From: Allostella vacuolata
GTDB lineage: Bacteria; Pseudomonadota; Alphaproteobacteria; ATCC43930; Allostellaceae
NCBI GenBank assembly: GCA_006739055.1
Contig: AP019702.1
Coordinates: forward strand, 5,770,762 to 5,834,761
Length of the DNA stretch: 64,000 nt
Reading direction: 5' to 3'
Under the pieces are notes generated by a model. It made no database searches. It was not told where the DNA came from and was given only the letters and a program-made list of their open reading frames with translations. Both the position numbers and the translations under genes were made by a program. Shown here piece by piece: positions 56,589 through 64,000 of the stretch (positions within the stretch are counted from its first letter, which is position 1; each line of letters opens with the position of its first letter).

Positions 56589-57817
56589 CGCTCCAGTTCC
56601 GCGGGTTCCGGCAGGGCCCGGATCCGAGGCACTGCCGAGGCGGCGATGATTGCCGCCTGGAGCACGAAGCCGGCGGCAGCCAGCAGGATGCAGGCGGCCG
56701 GCCCCCAGGCGGATCCGGCCAGCCCGCCGATCGCCGCCCCCAGTGGCCGGGCGCCATGGGTGGCCATCGTCGTCAGCGCGGAGACGCGCCCCAGCAGGTG
56801 CGCCGGCGTCGCCGCCTGGCGCAGGGTCGTCTGGCCGATCGTCCACAGGATCGGGCCGGCGCCGAACAGGAAGAGCGACAGGCCGGCCAGAACGGGCTCG
56901 GGCCAGCGGACGGAGGCGACCATGAGCGCGGCGGCCGCGACTGACACGAATGGTCCGAGCGCGATCATCCGGCCGATCGGCAGGATGCCGGCGACCCGCG
57001 GCGCCAGCACCGCGCCGGCGATCATGCCGGTGCCATAGGCGGCCAGAGTCATGCCGATGCCGGTTGCGGTCAGGCCCAGCCGGCCCGCCGCATAGGGCAC
57101 GTAGGCCGCCTGCAGGACGAACCAGGAGATGTTCCAGGCGACCGCGGTGCCGACGATCGGCCGCAGCCAGGGATGCTGCCAGACGAAGGTGGCGCCCTCG
57201 CGGATGTCGGCCCAGGGGCGGCGGGCGGGCGCCGGCGGTCGGGCCGGCTCCGCCAGGCTGCCCAGCAGCATGGCCGCCCAGCCGGAGAGCGCGGCCGCGG
57301 CGACGAAGGCAGCGGGCGCGCCGGTCCAGGCGACGAGGGCGCCCGCGACCGCCGGCCCCCCGGCGAAGGCCAGGCTGCGCGCCAGTTCGAGCCGGCCGTT
57401 GGCGCGGGCCAGCGCCCTGCGCTCGACCAGTGCCGGGACCAGGGCGGGGGCCGCGACGGTGAAGGCCAGCGTGCCGATCGCGGCGATGCCGCCGAGCGCA
57501 CCCAGCAACGGCAGCGACAGCAGCCCGAGCCAGGCGGCGAGGGGGATCGCCAGCAGTGCCGCGGCGCGCACCCATTCGGCGATCGCCATCAGCCGGCGGC
57601 GGGCGACGCGGTCGGCCAGCACGCCCATCGGCACGGCCAGCAGCAGGAAGGGCAGGGTCTGGACGAAGGCGAGCATGCCGGTGGCGCCGGCGCCGCCGCC
57701 CAGCAGCAGCACCGCCGTCATCGGCACGGCCGCCAGCGCCAACTGGTCGGCCAACTGGGCCGCCAGGTTCGAGCGGGCGAGGCGGCGGAAGGCGGGGGGC
57801 AGCGACGGGTCGGCCAT
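56570..57817 (-). CDS. MFS transporter, EntS-like
   Basis: 415 residues, 12 predicted helices. FRRLARSNLAAQLADQLALAAVPMTAVLLLGGGAGATGMLAFVQTLPFLLLAVPMGVLADRVARRRLM matches the enterobactin-exporter (MFS_3) group, with motif A GVLADRVARRR. Start ATG 57817 preceded by GAGGAGG; two upstream ATGs (57838 and further) have no ribosome site. Substrate unknown; no siderophore genes nearby. Confidence 0.87.
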   Translation of the reverse strand: MADPSLPPAFRRLARSNLAAQLADQLALAAVPMTAVLLLGGGAGATGMLAFVQTLPFLLLAVPMGVLADRVARRRLMAIAEWVRAAALLAIPLAAWLGLLSLPLLGALGGIAAIGTLAFTVAAPALVPALVERRALARANGRLELARSLAFAGGPAVAGALVAWTGAPAAFVAAAALSGWAAMLLGSLAEPARPPAPARRPWADIREGATFVWQHPWLRPIVGTAVAWNISWFVLQAAYVPYAAGRLGLTATGIGMTLAAYGTGMIAGAVLAPRVAGILPIGRMIALGPFVSVAAAALMVASVRWPEPVLAGLSLFLFGAGPILWTIGQTTLRQAATPAHLLGRVSALTTMATHGARPLGAAIGGLAGSAWGPAACILLAAAGFVLQAAIIAASAVPRIRALPEPAELERQPVRA

Positions 57818-57922
57818 GGATCCTCCTCGGGGATCCATGGCGAATAGTCCGGCCGCCGCCTTATGCGCGTTCCGCTTCTTGCGCGGCAATCCCGGCCGGA
57901 ATGCCGGGAAACCGCCGCCGGA

Positions 57923-58393
57923 TCAGCGGCGCTCGGCCACCCGGCAGCAGGAGATGGAGATGGCCGCGCGCTGGATCAGCTCCGGGCGGGTCGTGTAGCA
58001 GCCATTGCCGTCGGGCGTGCCGTCCGCGCGCAGGTCCCACTCGTCGGCATCGGGCAGCTGCGCTGCGGCCGGTGCCGTCGGATAGGCCGAGTAGGCGGCG
58101 AATCGGGTGTCCGGTGCGATGTTGCAGCCGGTCCGGGTGAAGCCGTTGAGGCAGACCAGGCCCCAGGGCGCGGTGCCCGGCGTGCCGTAGATGCCGACCG
58201 CATGGCCGGGCCCGGCCAGCACGCTCACCCCATAGGGCGGCGTGCCATAGGGGCTGCCGCTCCACACCGCCTGGGCGCATTCGAGGACGGCGACTGCCGG
58301 GCGCGGCGGGGGCGGAGGCGGCTCGGGGGTGGCGCAGGCCGCAAGGGTCGCCGCCAGGACCAGTGCCGCGGAAAGCTTGCCGAGATAGCCCAT
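57923..58393 (-). CDS. Lipoprotein of unknown function
   Basis: 156 residues with a type II signal peptide; lipobox LAAC, lipidated C20. The mature part begins with a proline run (TPEPPPPPPRP) that acts as a spacer, then a small domain with six further cysteines (ECAQ, LVCLNG, TGCNI, NGCY and SISCCRV), suggesting disulfides in the periplasm. No family recognised. It follows the ubiB gene on the same strand. Confidence 0.75.
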   Translation of the reverse strand: MGYLGKLSAALVLAATLAACATPEPPPPPPRPAVAVLECAQAVWSGSPYGTPPYGVSVLAGPGHAVGIYGTPGTAPWGLVCLNGFTRTGCNIAPDTRFAAYSAYPTAPAAAQLPDADEWDLRADGTPDGNGCYTTRPELIQRAAISISCCRVAERR

Positions 58394-58431
58394 GCCGATA
58401 CTCCCCCGCCTCGATCGCCGCCCAGGGTAGT

Positions 58432-59961
58432 TCAGTCGAGCGCCGCGAACAATGCCACCGCCAATGCCGCCAGGGCGAGTGCGAGCGCGAGCGTGCTGCG
58501 CCCGCCGGAACGGGCGCGCAGGCTGTCGGGATGAAGGCGCACGCCGGTGCGGGCGGTCTCGGCCAGGATCTCCAGCGCATCGACCAGAGCGGGCATCCGG
58601 CGGACGGTCTCGGCCGCCGCCTCCAGGCTGCGCCGCACCCGGGCCTCCGGCCCGCGATGCTCGATCATCCATTCCTCGATCAGCGGCCGGGCCAGCGTCC
58701 ACATGTTGATGTCGGGGTTGAGTCCCCGGCCGACGCCCTCGGCCACCAGCATGGTCTTCTGCAGCAGCAGCAGCTGCGGCTGCGCCTCCATGTGGAACTG
58801 CTCGGTGATGGCGAAGAGCTGGCCCAGGAGCCCGGCAAGCGAGATCTGCGCCAGGGGACGGCCGAATATGGGCTCGCCGATCGAGCGGCAGGCCTGCATG
58901 AAGATGTCGCGCGACTGGCTCGCCGGCACGTAGCCCGCGCGGAAATGGACGTCGGCGACCTTGCGGTAGTCCCCGTCGAGGAAGCCCATCAGCATGTCGG
59001 CCAGGAATTCCCGGGTCGCCAGGTCGAGCCGGCCCATGATGCCGAAATCGACCGCCACCACCGCCCCGTCGGCCGCGACGAAGCAGTTGCCGGGATGCAT
59101 GTCGCCGTGGAAGAAGCCGTCGCGGAACACCTGCTGGAAGAAGGCGCCGGCGGCGTTCGCCAGCACCTGCTCCAGGTCGTGGCCGGCCGCGACCAGGGCG
59201 GCCCGGTCGGAGATCGGGATGCCGATCACGCGCTCGGTCGTCAGCACGCGCCGGCCGGTCCGCAGCCAGTCCACGGCGGGGACCCGGAAGCCGGGGTCGT
59301 CGGCGAAATTCTCTGCCAGTTCCGAGGCCGCGGCCGCCTCGAAGCGCAGGTCCATCTCCAGTCGGACGGTCTCGGCGAAGGTGGCGATCACCTCGCGCGG
59401 TTTCAGCCGGCGGCTGGCCGGGAGCGTACGCTCGGCCAGGCCGGCCAGCCAGGCGAACAGGCTGAGGTCGCGGGCGAAGGCCGCCTCGATGCCCGGCCGC
59501 AGGACCTTGACCGCGACGGCATGGCCCTCGGGGGTGGTGGCGAAATGCACCTGGGCGATCGAGGCCGCGGCGATCGGCACCTCGTCGAAGGCCGCGAACA
59601 GCCGTTCGACCGGCTGGCCCAGGTCGGCGGCGATGGTGGCGCGCGCGATCTCGCCCGAGAAGGGCGGCAGGCGGTCACGCAGGCCGGCCAGGTCGGCGGC
59701 GACCTCCTCGCCCATCAGGTCGGCGCGGGTCGACAGGGTCTGGCCCGCCTTGATGAAGGAGGGACCGAGTCGCTGCAGGGCGGCCGCCAGGCGCTGGCCG
59801 GGTCGGCCCTGGCCGGGCTTGCGCAACAGCCGGGCGACCAGCGTCAGCCCCGGCACGACCCCCATGCGCTCCAGCGGGAAGAGGGCGTCGTGCCGGGCCA
59901 GCACGAAGGCGATCCAGGCGAGCCGCCAGAGATGGCGCAGGCTGCGGGCGAATGCGATCAC
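58432..59961 (-). CDS. ubiB: Ubiquinone biosynthesis atypical kinase/ATPase UbiB
   Basis: 509 residues; membrane-associated ADCK-family protein needed for coenzyme Q assembly. The KxGQ signature is in FIKAGQTLSTRADLMGEE, the A-rich nucleotide loop in PIAAASIAQVHFA, then EMDLRFEAAAASE and the kinase HGDMHPGNCF and VDFGIMGRL. Two C-terminal hydrophobic helices (TLALALALAALAVALFAA) anchor it. 28 bp after ubiE. Confidence 0.95.
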   Translation of the reverse strand: MIAFARSLRHLWRLAWIAFVLARHDALFPLERMGVVPGLTLVARLLRKPGQGRPGQRLAAALQRLGPSFIKAGQTLSTRADLMGEEVAADLAGLRDRLPPFSGEIARATIAADLGQPVERLFAAFDEVPIAAASIAQVHFATTPEGHAVAVKVLRPGIEAAFARDLSLFAWLAGLAERTLPASRRLKPREVIATFAETVRLEMDLRFEAAAASELAENFADDPGFRVPAVDWLRTGRRVLTTERVIGIPISDRAALVAAGHDLEQVLANAAGAFFQQVFRDGFFHGDMHPGNCFVAADGAVVAVDFGIMGRLDLATREFLADMLMGFLDGDYRKVADVHFRAGYVPASQSRDIFMQACRSIGEPIFGRPLAQISLAGLLGQLFAITEQFHMEAQPQLLLLQKTMLVAEGVGRGLNPDINMWTLARPLIEEWMIEHRGPEARVRRSLEAAAETVRRMPALVDALEILAETARTGVRLHPDSLRARSGGRSTLALALALAALAVALFAALD

Positions 59962-59989
59962 GCCCGACCTCCCATGGTCATGGCGCGCC

Positions 59990-60766
59990 TCAGAGTCGCC
60001 AGCCGATATGCAGCGCCGCGATCCCGCCGGACAGGTTGGTCCAGGAAGCGCGCTCGAAGCCGGCCGTGGTCATCTCTCCGGCCAGGGTCGCCTGGTCGGG
60101 AAAGCGCCGGATGCTCTCGACGAGGTAGCGATAGGATTCGCGGTCCCCGGCCACCAGCCCGCCCAGCCGCGGCAGCACCGAGAAGGAATAGGTGTCGTAG
60201 AGGCGGTCCAGGCCCGGCACCACCACCCGGCTGAACTCCAGGCACAGGAAACGCCCGCCCGGGCGCAGCACCCGCCGCGCCTCCGCCAGGGCCCGGTCGC
60301 GTCGGGTGACATTGCGCAAGCCGAAGGCGATGGTGACGGAGTCGACCGCGCGGTCGGGCAGCGGCAGCCGCTCGGCATCCCCCGCCGCCCAGGTGATCCC
60401 CGTCAGCAGGCCGCGATCGATCGCCCGGTCGCGGCCGACCGCCAGCATTGCCGGCGTCAGGTCGACCACCACCACTTCGATGCCGGGCGCGCGGGCCAGA
60501 ACCCGGAAGGCGATGTCGCCAGTGCCGCCCGCCAGGTCGAGCAGGCGTTCGCCCGCCCGCGGGCGCAGCCGGTCGACCATCCGGTCCTTCCACAGCCGGT
60601 GGATGCCGCCGCTCATCAGGTCGTTCATCAGGTCGTAGCGGCTGGCGACGCTTTCGAACACGTCGCGCACGGCGGCGGCCTTCTCGGCGGCGGGGATGCG
60701 GCGGAAGCCGAAGTCGGCCTCCGCCGGGGGGGGCGGCGCCGTGTCGGCCGGATTGCGGGTGGTCAT
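59990..60766 (-). CDS. ubiE: Ubiquinone/menaquinone C-methyltransferase
   Basis: 258 residues; C-methylation of 2-polyprenyl-6-methoxy-1,4-benzoquinol. Motifs: [26 protein letters not shown] (UbiE signature 1), [16 protein letters not shown] (SAM site), [32 protein letters not shown] (signature 2). The N-terminal ~18 residues are extra and proline-rich. Start ATG 60766; divergent from mutM with a 48-bp spacer. Confidence 0.96.
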   Translation of the reverse strand: MTTRNPADTAPPPPAEADFGFRRIPAAEKAAAVRDVFESVASRYDLMNDLMSGGIHRLWKDRMVDRLRPRAGERLLDLAGGTGDIAFRVLARAPGIEVVVVDLTPAMLAVGRDRAIDRGLLTGITWAAGDAERLPLPDRAVDSVTIAFGLRNVTRRDRALAEARRVLRPGGRFLCLEFSRVVVPGLDRLYDTYSFSVLPRLGGLVAGDRESYRYLVESIRRFPDQATLAGEMTTAGFERASWTNLSGGIAALHIGWRL

Positions 60767-60814
60767 GGCGGCGGACGATAGCCCACGACCCCATCCCTGC
60801 GCTACGAAAGCGCC

Positions 60815-61651
60815 ATGCCCGAGTTGCCCGAAGTCGAAACGGTCGTCCGCGGTCTCGCCCAGCACATGGTCGGCCGGCGGATCCAGCGCGTCGAGAAGAA
60901 CCGGCCGGACCTGCGCACGATGATGCCGGTGGACCTGGTCCAGCGCCTGGAGGGGCGCCGGGTCGATGCCGTGCGCCGGCGCGCCAAATACATCCTGGTC
61001 GACCTGGAGGGCGGCGACGTGGTCATCGCCCATCTTGGCATGTCGGGCCGCATCGTCATCTCCCAGCCGGGGGCCGCGCCCAACCGGCGCGACCCGCACG
61101 ACCATGTCGTCCTCCATCTCGACGACGGCACGGTGCTGCGCTTCAACGATGCCCGGCGCTTCGGGCGGATCGACCTCGCGCGCGTGGAGGACCTCGCCCA
61201 GCATCCGCTGCTGGCCGGAATCGGGCCCGAACCGCTCGATCCGGCCTTCGACGGGCCGGTTCTGGCGGCTGCCCTGGCCGGCCGGCGCACCGCGATCAAG
61301 ACGGCGCTGCTCGACCAGCGGATCGTCGCCGGCATCGGCAACATCTATGCCTGCGAGGCCCTGCACCAGGCCCGGCTGGCGCCGTCGCGGCTCGCGATGA
61401 CCGTGGCGGGCGCGCGCGCCGACCGCCTGGTCCTGGCGATCCGCGACGTCCTGGGGCGGGCCATCGAGGCCGGCGGCTCGTCGCTGCGCGACTATGTGCA
61501 GACCTCGGGTGAGCTCGGCTACTTCCAGCATGCCTGGACGGTCTATGGCCGCGAGGGCGAGGCCTGCCGGCGCTGCGCCGCCGCGCCGCCCGTCCTGCGC
61601 GTGACCCAGGGCGGCCGGTCGACATTCTATTGTGCGCGCTGCCAGCGGTAG
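60815..61651 (+). CDS. mutM: Formamidopyrimidine-DNA glycosylase
   Basis: 278 residues; excises 8-oxoguanine and cuts the strand (AP lyase). The N-terminal [14 protein letters not shown] provides the catalytic P2/E3, K57 lies in [10 protein letters not shown], and the C-terminal zinc finger uses CRRC...CARC with the final Gln-Arg. [21 protein letters not shown] is the helix-two-turn-helix. Normal length. Confidence 0.97.
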   Translation: MPELPEVETVVRGLAQHMVGRRIQRVEKNRPDLRTMMPVDLVQRLEGRRVDAVRRRAKYILVDLEGGDVVIAHLGMSGRIVISQPGAAPNRRDPHDHVVLHLDDGTVLRFNDARRFGRIDLARVEDLAQHPLLAGIGPEPLDPAFDGPVLAAALAGRRTAIKTALLDQRIVAGIGNIYACEALHQARLAPSRLAMTVAGARADRLVLAIRDVLGRAIEAGGSSLRDYVQTSGELGYFQHAWTVYGREGEACRRCAAAPPVLRVTQGGRSTFYCARCQR

Positions 61652-61670
61652 TGCTATAGGCGAAGATCAG

Positions 61671-62027
61671 ATGCTGCGGTTCCTGGGCCCCTACGCGCTC
61701 GCCGCCGCCCTCTTGCTGGCGCCGGCCCCCGCTTCCGCGACGGATCCCTTCGTCGACGGGCTCGAGGACGTGCCCCTCATGGAAGGGCTCGAGTCGCTGC
61801 CCGACCGGAGCGTCGTCTTCGACAAGCCCAACGGCCGGATCGTCGAGAGCTACGCCGCGGGCAGCGTCCGCCGCGCCGACGTGGTGCGCTTCTATGACGG
61901 GACCCTGCCCCAGCTCGGCTGGAGCGGCCGCGGGCCGACCTACCGCCGCGAGGGCGAGGTGCTGCGCCTCGGCTTCGAGGGCCAGGACGGGGCGCTTGTC
62001 GTTCGCTTCTCGCTGTCGCCGCGCTGA
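61671..62027 (+). CDS. Small secreted hypothetical protein
   Basis: 118 residues, signal peptide LAAALLLAPAPASA, mature start TDPFVDGLEDVPLMEGLE. A compact beta domain follows: RIVESYAAGSVRRADVVRFYDGTLPQLGWSGRG..., with YRREGEVLRLGFE near the end. Proteins of this kind next to mutM are seen in several alphaproteobacteria, but no function is known. Starts 19 bp after mutM, probably the same transcript. Confidence 0.75.
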   Translation: MLRFLGPYALAAALLLAPAPASATDPFVDGLEDVPLMEGLESLPDRSVVFDKPNGRIVESYAAGSVRRADVVRFYDGTLPQLGWSGRGPTYRREGEVLRLGFEGQDGALVVRFSLSPR

Positions 62028-62073
62028 CCCGCGGCCCTTCGCCAACCCGCCCGACGGCGATGGCGGGCCCCTC

Positions 62074-62107
62074 CATCGAACCTGGCCCATCGAACCCGCC
62101 CATCGAA
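62074..62107 (+). repeat. Three CATCGAA direct repeats before the enoyl-CoA hydratase gene
   Basis: Copies at 62074-62080, 62088-62094 and 62101-62107, spaced 13-14 bp, ending next to the Shine-Dalgarno (GGAGAA). Could be a weak operator or simple slippage. Confidence 0.5.
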
Positions 62108-62120
62108 ACGGAGAATCCCC

Positions 62121-62897
62121 ATGGCCTATGAAACGGTCCTCGTCGAAACGCGCGGCAAGGTGGGCATCGTCACGCTCAACCGGCCGAAGGCGCTGAATGC
62201 ACTGTCCGCCCAGCTGGTCCGCGAACTGGGCCAGGCGCTGGATGCGTTCGAGGCGGACGCGGGCATCGGAGCAATCGTCGTGACGGGCAGCGAGAAGGCC
62301 TTCGCCGCCGGCGCCGACATCAAGGAAATGGCGACCAAGGGCTACATGGACGTCTATCTGGCCGACTTCATCACCAGCGGCTGGGAGCGGATCACCACCT
62401 GCCGCAAGCCGGTGGTGGCGGCGGTCGCGGGCTATGCGCTGGGCGGCGGCTGCGAAGTCGCGATGATGTGCGATTTCATCATCGCCGCCGATACCGCGCG
62501 CTTCGGTCAGCCGGAAATCACCATCGGCACGATTCCCGGCGCCGGCGGCACCCAGCGCCTGACCCGCGCGGTCGGCAAGGCCAAGGCGATGGAGATGGTG
62601 CTGACCGGCCGGATGATGGACGCGGCCGAGGCCGAGCGCGCGGGCCTGGTCTCGCGAGTCGTGCCGGCGGCCGATCTGCTGGCCGAGGCGGTGAAGGCGG
62701 CGGAAAAGATGGCGGGTCTGTCCCTGCCGATCGTCATGCTGGCCAAGGAATCGGTCAATCGTGCCTTCGAGACGTCGCTCGCCGAAGGGGTCCGGTTCGA
62801 ACGGCGGCTGTTCCATTCCACCTTCTCGACCGAGGACCAGAAGGAAGGCATGGCGGCCTTCGTGGAGAAGCGGCCGCCGGCCTTCCGCAACCGGTAG
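62121..62897 (+). CDS. Enoyl-CoA hydratase
   Basis: 258 residues, crotonase fold; adds water to 2-enoyl-CoA giving the (3S)-hydroxy product. Oxyanion-hole motifs [14 protein letters not shown] and [20 protein letters not shown], and both catalytic glutamates in [19 protein letters not shown]. Matches the EchA8/FadB-type short-chain enzyme typically found before rpsT in alphaproteobacteria. Confidence 0.95.
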   Translation: MAYETVLVETRGKVGIVTLNRPKALNALSAQLVRELGQALDAFEADAGIGAIVVTGSEKAFAAGADIKEMATKGYMDVYLADFITSGWERITTCRKPVVAAVAGYALGGGCEVAMMCDFIIAADTARFGQPEITIGTIPGAGGTQRLTRAVGKAKAMEMVLTGRMMDAAEAERAGLVSRVVPAADLLAEAVKAAEKMAGLSLPIVMLAKESVNRAFETSLAEGVRFERRLFHSTFSTEDQKEGMAAFVEKRPPAFRNR

Positions 62898-62947
62898 GCG
62901 GCCGTGGCGTCTCGGGGCCCCTGTGGATGAATCTCGGGGACCCCGTA

Positions 62948-62976
62948 TTGACGGGGCCGGGGCGTGGCTCTATAAG
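62948..62976 (+). promoter_or_regulatory. Sigma-70-type promoter of rpsT
   Basis: TTGACG (62948-62953), exactly 17 bp, TATAAG (62971-62976). The best promoter match in the window; 44 bp before the rpsT ATG. Confidence 0.75.
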
Positions 62977-63020
62977 CCGCGCCTCCTTTCAGGACACCCA
63001 TTGAAGAGGCAGGGACCGAC

Positions 63021-63287
63021 ATGGCCCAGCATAAGTCGGCGGAAAAGCGTGCCCGGCAGACCGTGCGTCGCACCGCAATCAACGGCGCCCGCGTCAGCCG
63101 TATCCGCACGTTCGTGAAGAAGGTCGAGCTCGCCATCGCGTCCGGCGACAAGACCGCCGCCCAGGCCGCCTTCAAGGAAGCGCAGCCGGAGATGCAGAGC
63201 GGCGTCACCAAGGGCGTGCTGCACCAGAACACGGTGTCGCGCAAGCTGTCGCGCCTGTCGGCCCGGATCAAGTCCCTCTCCGCCTGA
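63021..63287 (+). CDS. rpsT: 30S ribosomal protein S20
   Basis: 88 residues, binds 16S rRNA in the small subunit body. [36 protein letters not shown] is diagnostic, and the C-terminal [11 protein letters not shown] completes it. Preceded by its own strong promoter. Directly followed by a small GACCC-TTTC-GGGTC hairpin at 63286-63299. Confidence 0.97.
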   Translation: MAQHKSAEKRARQTVRRTAINGARVSRIRTFVKKVELAIASGDKTAAQAAFKEAQPEMQSGVTKGVLHQNTVSRKLSRLSARIKSLSA

Positions 63288-63631
63288 CCCTTTCGGGTCG
63301 GGGCGGCCGCGGATAGTGCCGCGCGACCGGTCGGTTGCGCGACGAACATCCGCGCCTGCCTGGTCTTTTATAAGCCCAATTTATGTATTGGGCTCGCTCG
63401 ACACTATGCGGCGAAGCCTTCCGGAGTCCGTTGCGAGTCCGTGACCGGGGGCGCTAGACTTTCCCTGAGCGATGGAACGGCAGCCCGGTCTTGGCGGGGG
63501 CAAGCTGGCGATCCGGCCATTGCTCGTGTCGAGCAAAGTCTTGATTATTCAAAGCTTTTCACCTGAACGGCTTGAGCAGGGGATTGCCGGTGCGCCCGTG
63601 CAAGCGCGGGCCGGCAAAAACGGGGGGGCCG
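63288..63631. other. 344-bp intergenic region between rpsT and the rhodanese gene
   Basis: No coding frame is credible. Contents: hairpin AGCCCAAT-TTATGT-ATTGGGCT at 63373-63394, next to an AT-rich TTTTATAA at 63366-63373; two GAGTC (GANTC) sites at 63424 and 63435; inverted repeat TTGCTCG-TGT-CGAGCAA at 63520-63536; and an AT-rich stretch 63541-63560. No matching DnaA box (TTATCCACA) was found, so it is not evidently oriC. Confidence 0.6.
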
Positions 63632-64000
63632 ATGACCGTTATTCCGGTACGAGCAGCGTCGAGCGAAGGCGGCAGCGGGGCGGGCTATGCCGGTGATCTG
63701 TCGTCCCAGGAGGCGTGGCGCCTGCTGGCGGAGGATGCCCGGGCCATCCTGATCGACGTGCGAACCCGGCCGGAATGGATGTTCGTCGGCGTGCCCGACC
63801 TCTCGACCATCGGCAAGCGCGCCGCGTTCCTGTCGTGGCAGGCCTTCCCGACCATGGAGGTCGCCGCCGATTTCGTGCCGTCGATCGAGAAATCCGGCAT
63901 CGAGCGGGACCAGACCATCCTGTTCATCTGCCGCTCCGGCGCCCGCTCCCGGTCGGCCGCCATCGCGGCGACGCGGGCCGGCTTCGGCCGGGCGTTCAAC
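63632..64000 (+). CDS. Rhodanese-like domain protein (partial, runs off the window)
   Basis: The first 123 codons are present. DLSSQEAWRLLAEDARAILIDVRTRPEWMFVGVPDL is a typical rhodanese domain entry, and the active loop is FICRSGARSRSAA with catalytic C100. The loop size suits sulfur transfer. Start ATG 63632 after GGGGGGG. Lies where dnaA is often found after rpsT in this lineage. Confidence 0.85.
   Translation, partial: MTVIPVRAASSEGGSGAGYAGDLSSQEAWRLLAEDARAILIDVRTRPEWMFVGVPDLSTIGKRAAFLSWQAFPTMEVAADFVPSIEKSGIERDQTILFICRSGARSRSAAIAATRAGFGRAFN

Noticed and set aside
62922..62930. TGTGGATGA as a DnaA box
   Set aside because: One mismatch to TGTGGATAA and no further boxes nearby; a single match is expected by chance.
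63373..63394. Hairpin after rpsT as an intrinsic terminator
   Set aside because: Stem is only 8 bp, 86 bp from the stop, and no U-tract follows; left as an unexplained inverted repeat.

Overview
This window looks like chromosomal DNA from a high-GC (roughly 70% by eye) alphaproteobacterium, probably Rhodospirillales-like. The evidence is a CcrM-type GANTC methyltransferase gene, the order coaBC / ubiB / ubiE / mutM / enoyl-CoA hydratase / rpsT, and many solute-binding-protein transporters and CoA-dependent catabolic genes. I cannot name the genus. I saw no insertion sequences, prophage, CRISPR array or rRNA. There is one tRNA, tRNA-Thr(CGT).

Layout. 0-2.7 kb: end of gcvPA, gcvPB, and two overlapping secreted proteins of unknown function. 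2.7-9.3 kb: a K+/H+ antiporter, rnhB, ccrM (its promoter region is packed with GANTC sites), class I fumarase, a small ribbon-helix-helix protein and a secreted beta-propeller protein. 9.3-18.3 kb: two divergent acyl-CoA catabolic operons. The leftward one encodes a Zn-ribbon/OB protein, a thiolase-like protein, an MFE2-type dehydrogenase and a hydratase-2. The rightward one encodes an acyl-CoA dehydrogenase, a TetR regulator, a CoA ligase, a DECR-like SDR and a CoA-transferase. Together they could activate, dehydrogenate, hydrate, oxidise and cleave a branched or cyclic acyl-CoA. 18.3-25.1 kb: an MFS carrier, two putative metallopeptidases (one M81), two polar-amino-acid ABC permeases, a binding protein and an aspartoacylase-like deacylase, which suggests uptake and hydrolysis of an acylated amino-acid-like compound. 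25.1-28.3 kb: a membrane-anchored trypsin-like protease, a DUF350 protein and two tandem small RTX proteins. 28.3-36.5 kb: a HAD phosphatase, a TPR/SPINDLY-type glycosyltransferase, an acyltransferase-like hydrolase, a hemolysin III-like protein, an SDR, a Bug-type binding protein, a methyltransferase and a protein with a long basic disordered tail. 36.6-52.5 kb: tRNA-Thr, an amidase with an AtzG-like partner, an FMN/Fe-S oxidoreductase, MoeB/ThiF, ChrA, a MATE transporter with a disrupted N-terminus, a ThDP enzyme, a 3-hydroxyacyl-CoA dehydrogenase, an XRE regulator, an amidohydrolase, SulP, a small HTH protein, RidA, pyrophosphatase and a secreted nine-residue-repeat protein. 52.6-64 kb: the conserved coaBC ... 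rpsT block interrupted by two MFS carriers, a serine hydrolase and a lipoprotein. The window ends in a rhodanese gene where dnaA is often found.

The most unusual items are the eight-copy nine-residue repeat protein, the perfect 15-bp inverted repeat that would occlude the ribosome site of the second RTX gene, the GANTC cluster before ccrM, related TACC-C-GGTA palindromes at two distant promoters, and the MATE gene whose conserved N-terminus has no in-frame start codon. All functions are inferred from motifs and context read by eye; nothing was searched against a database.
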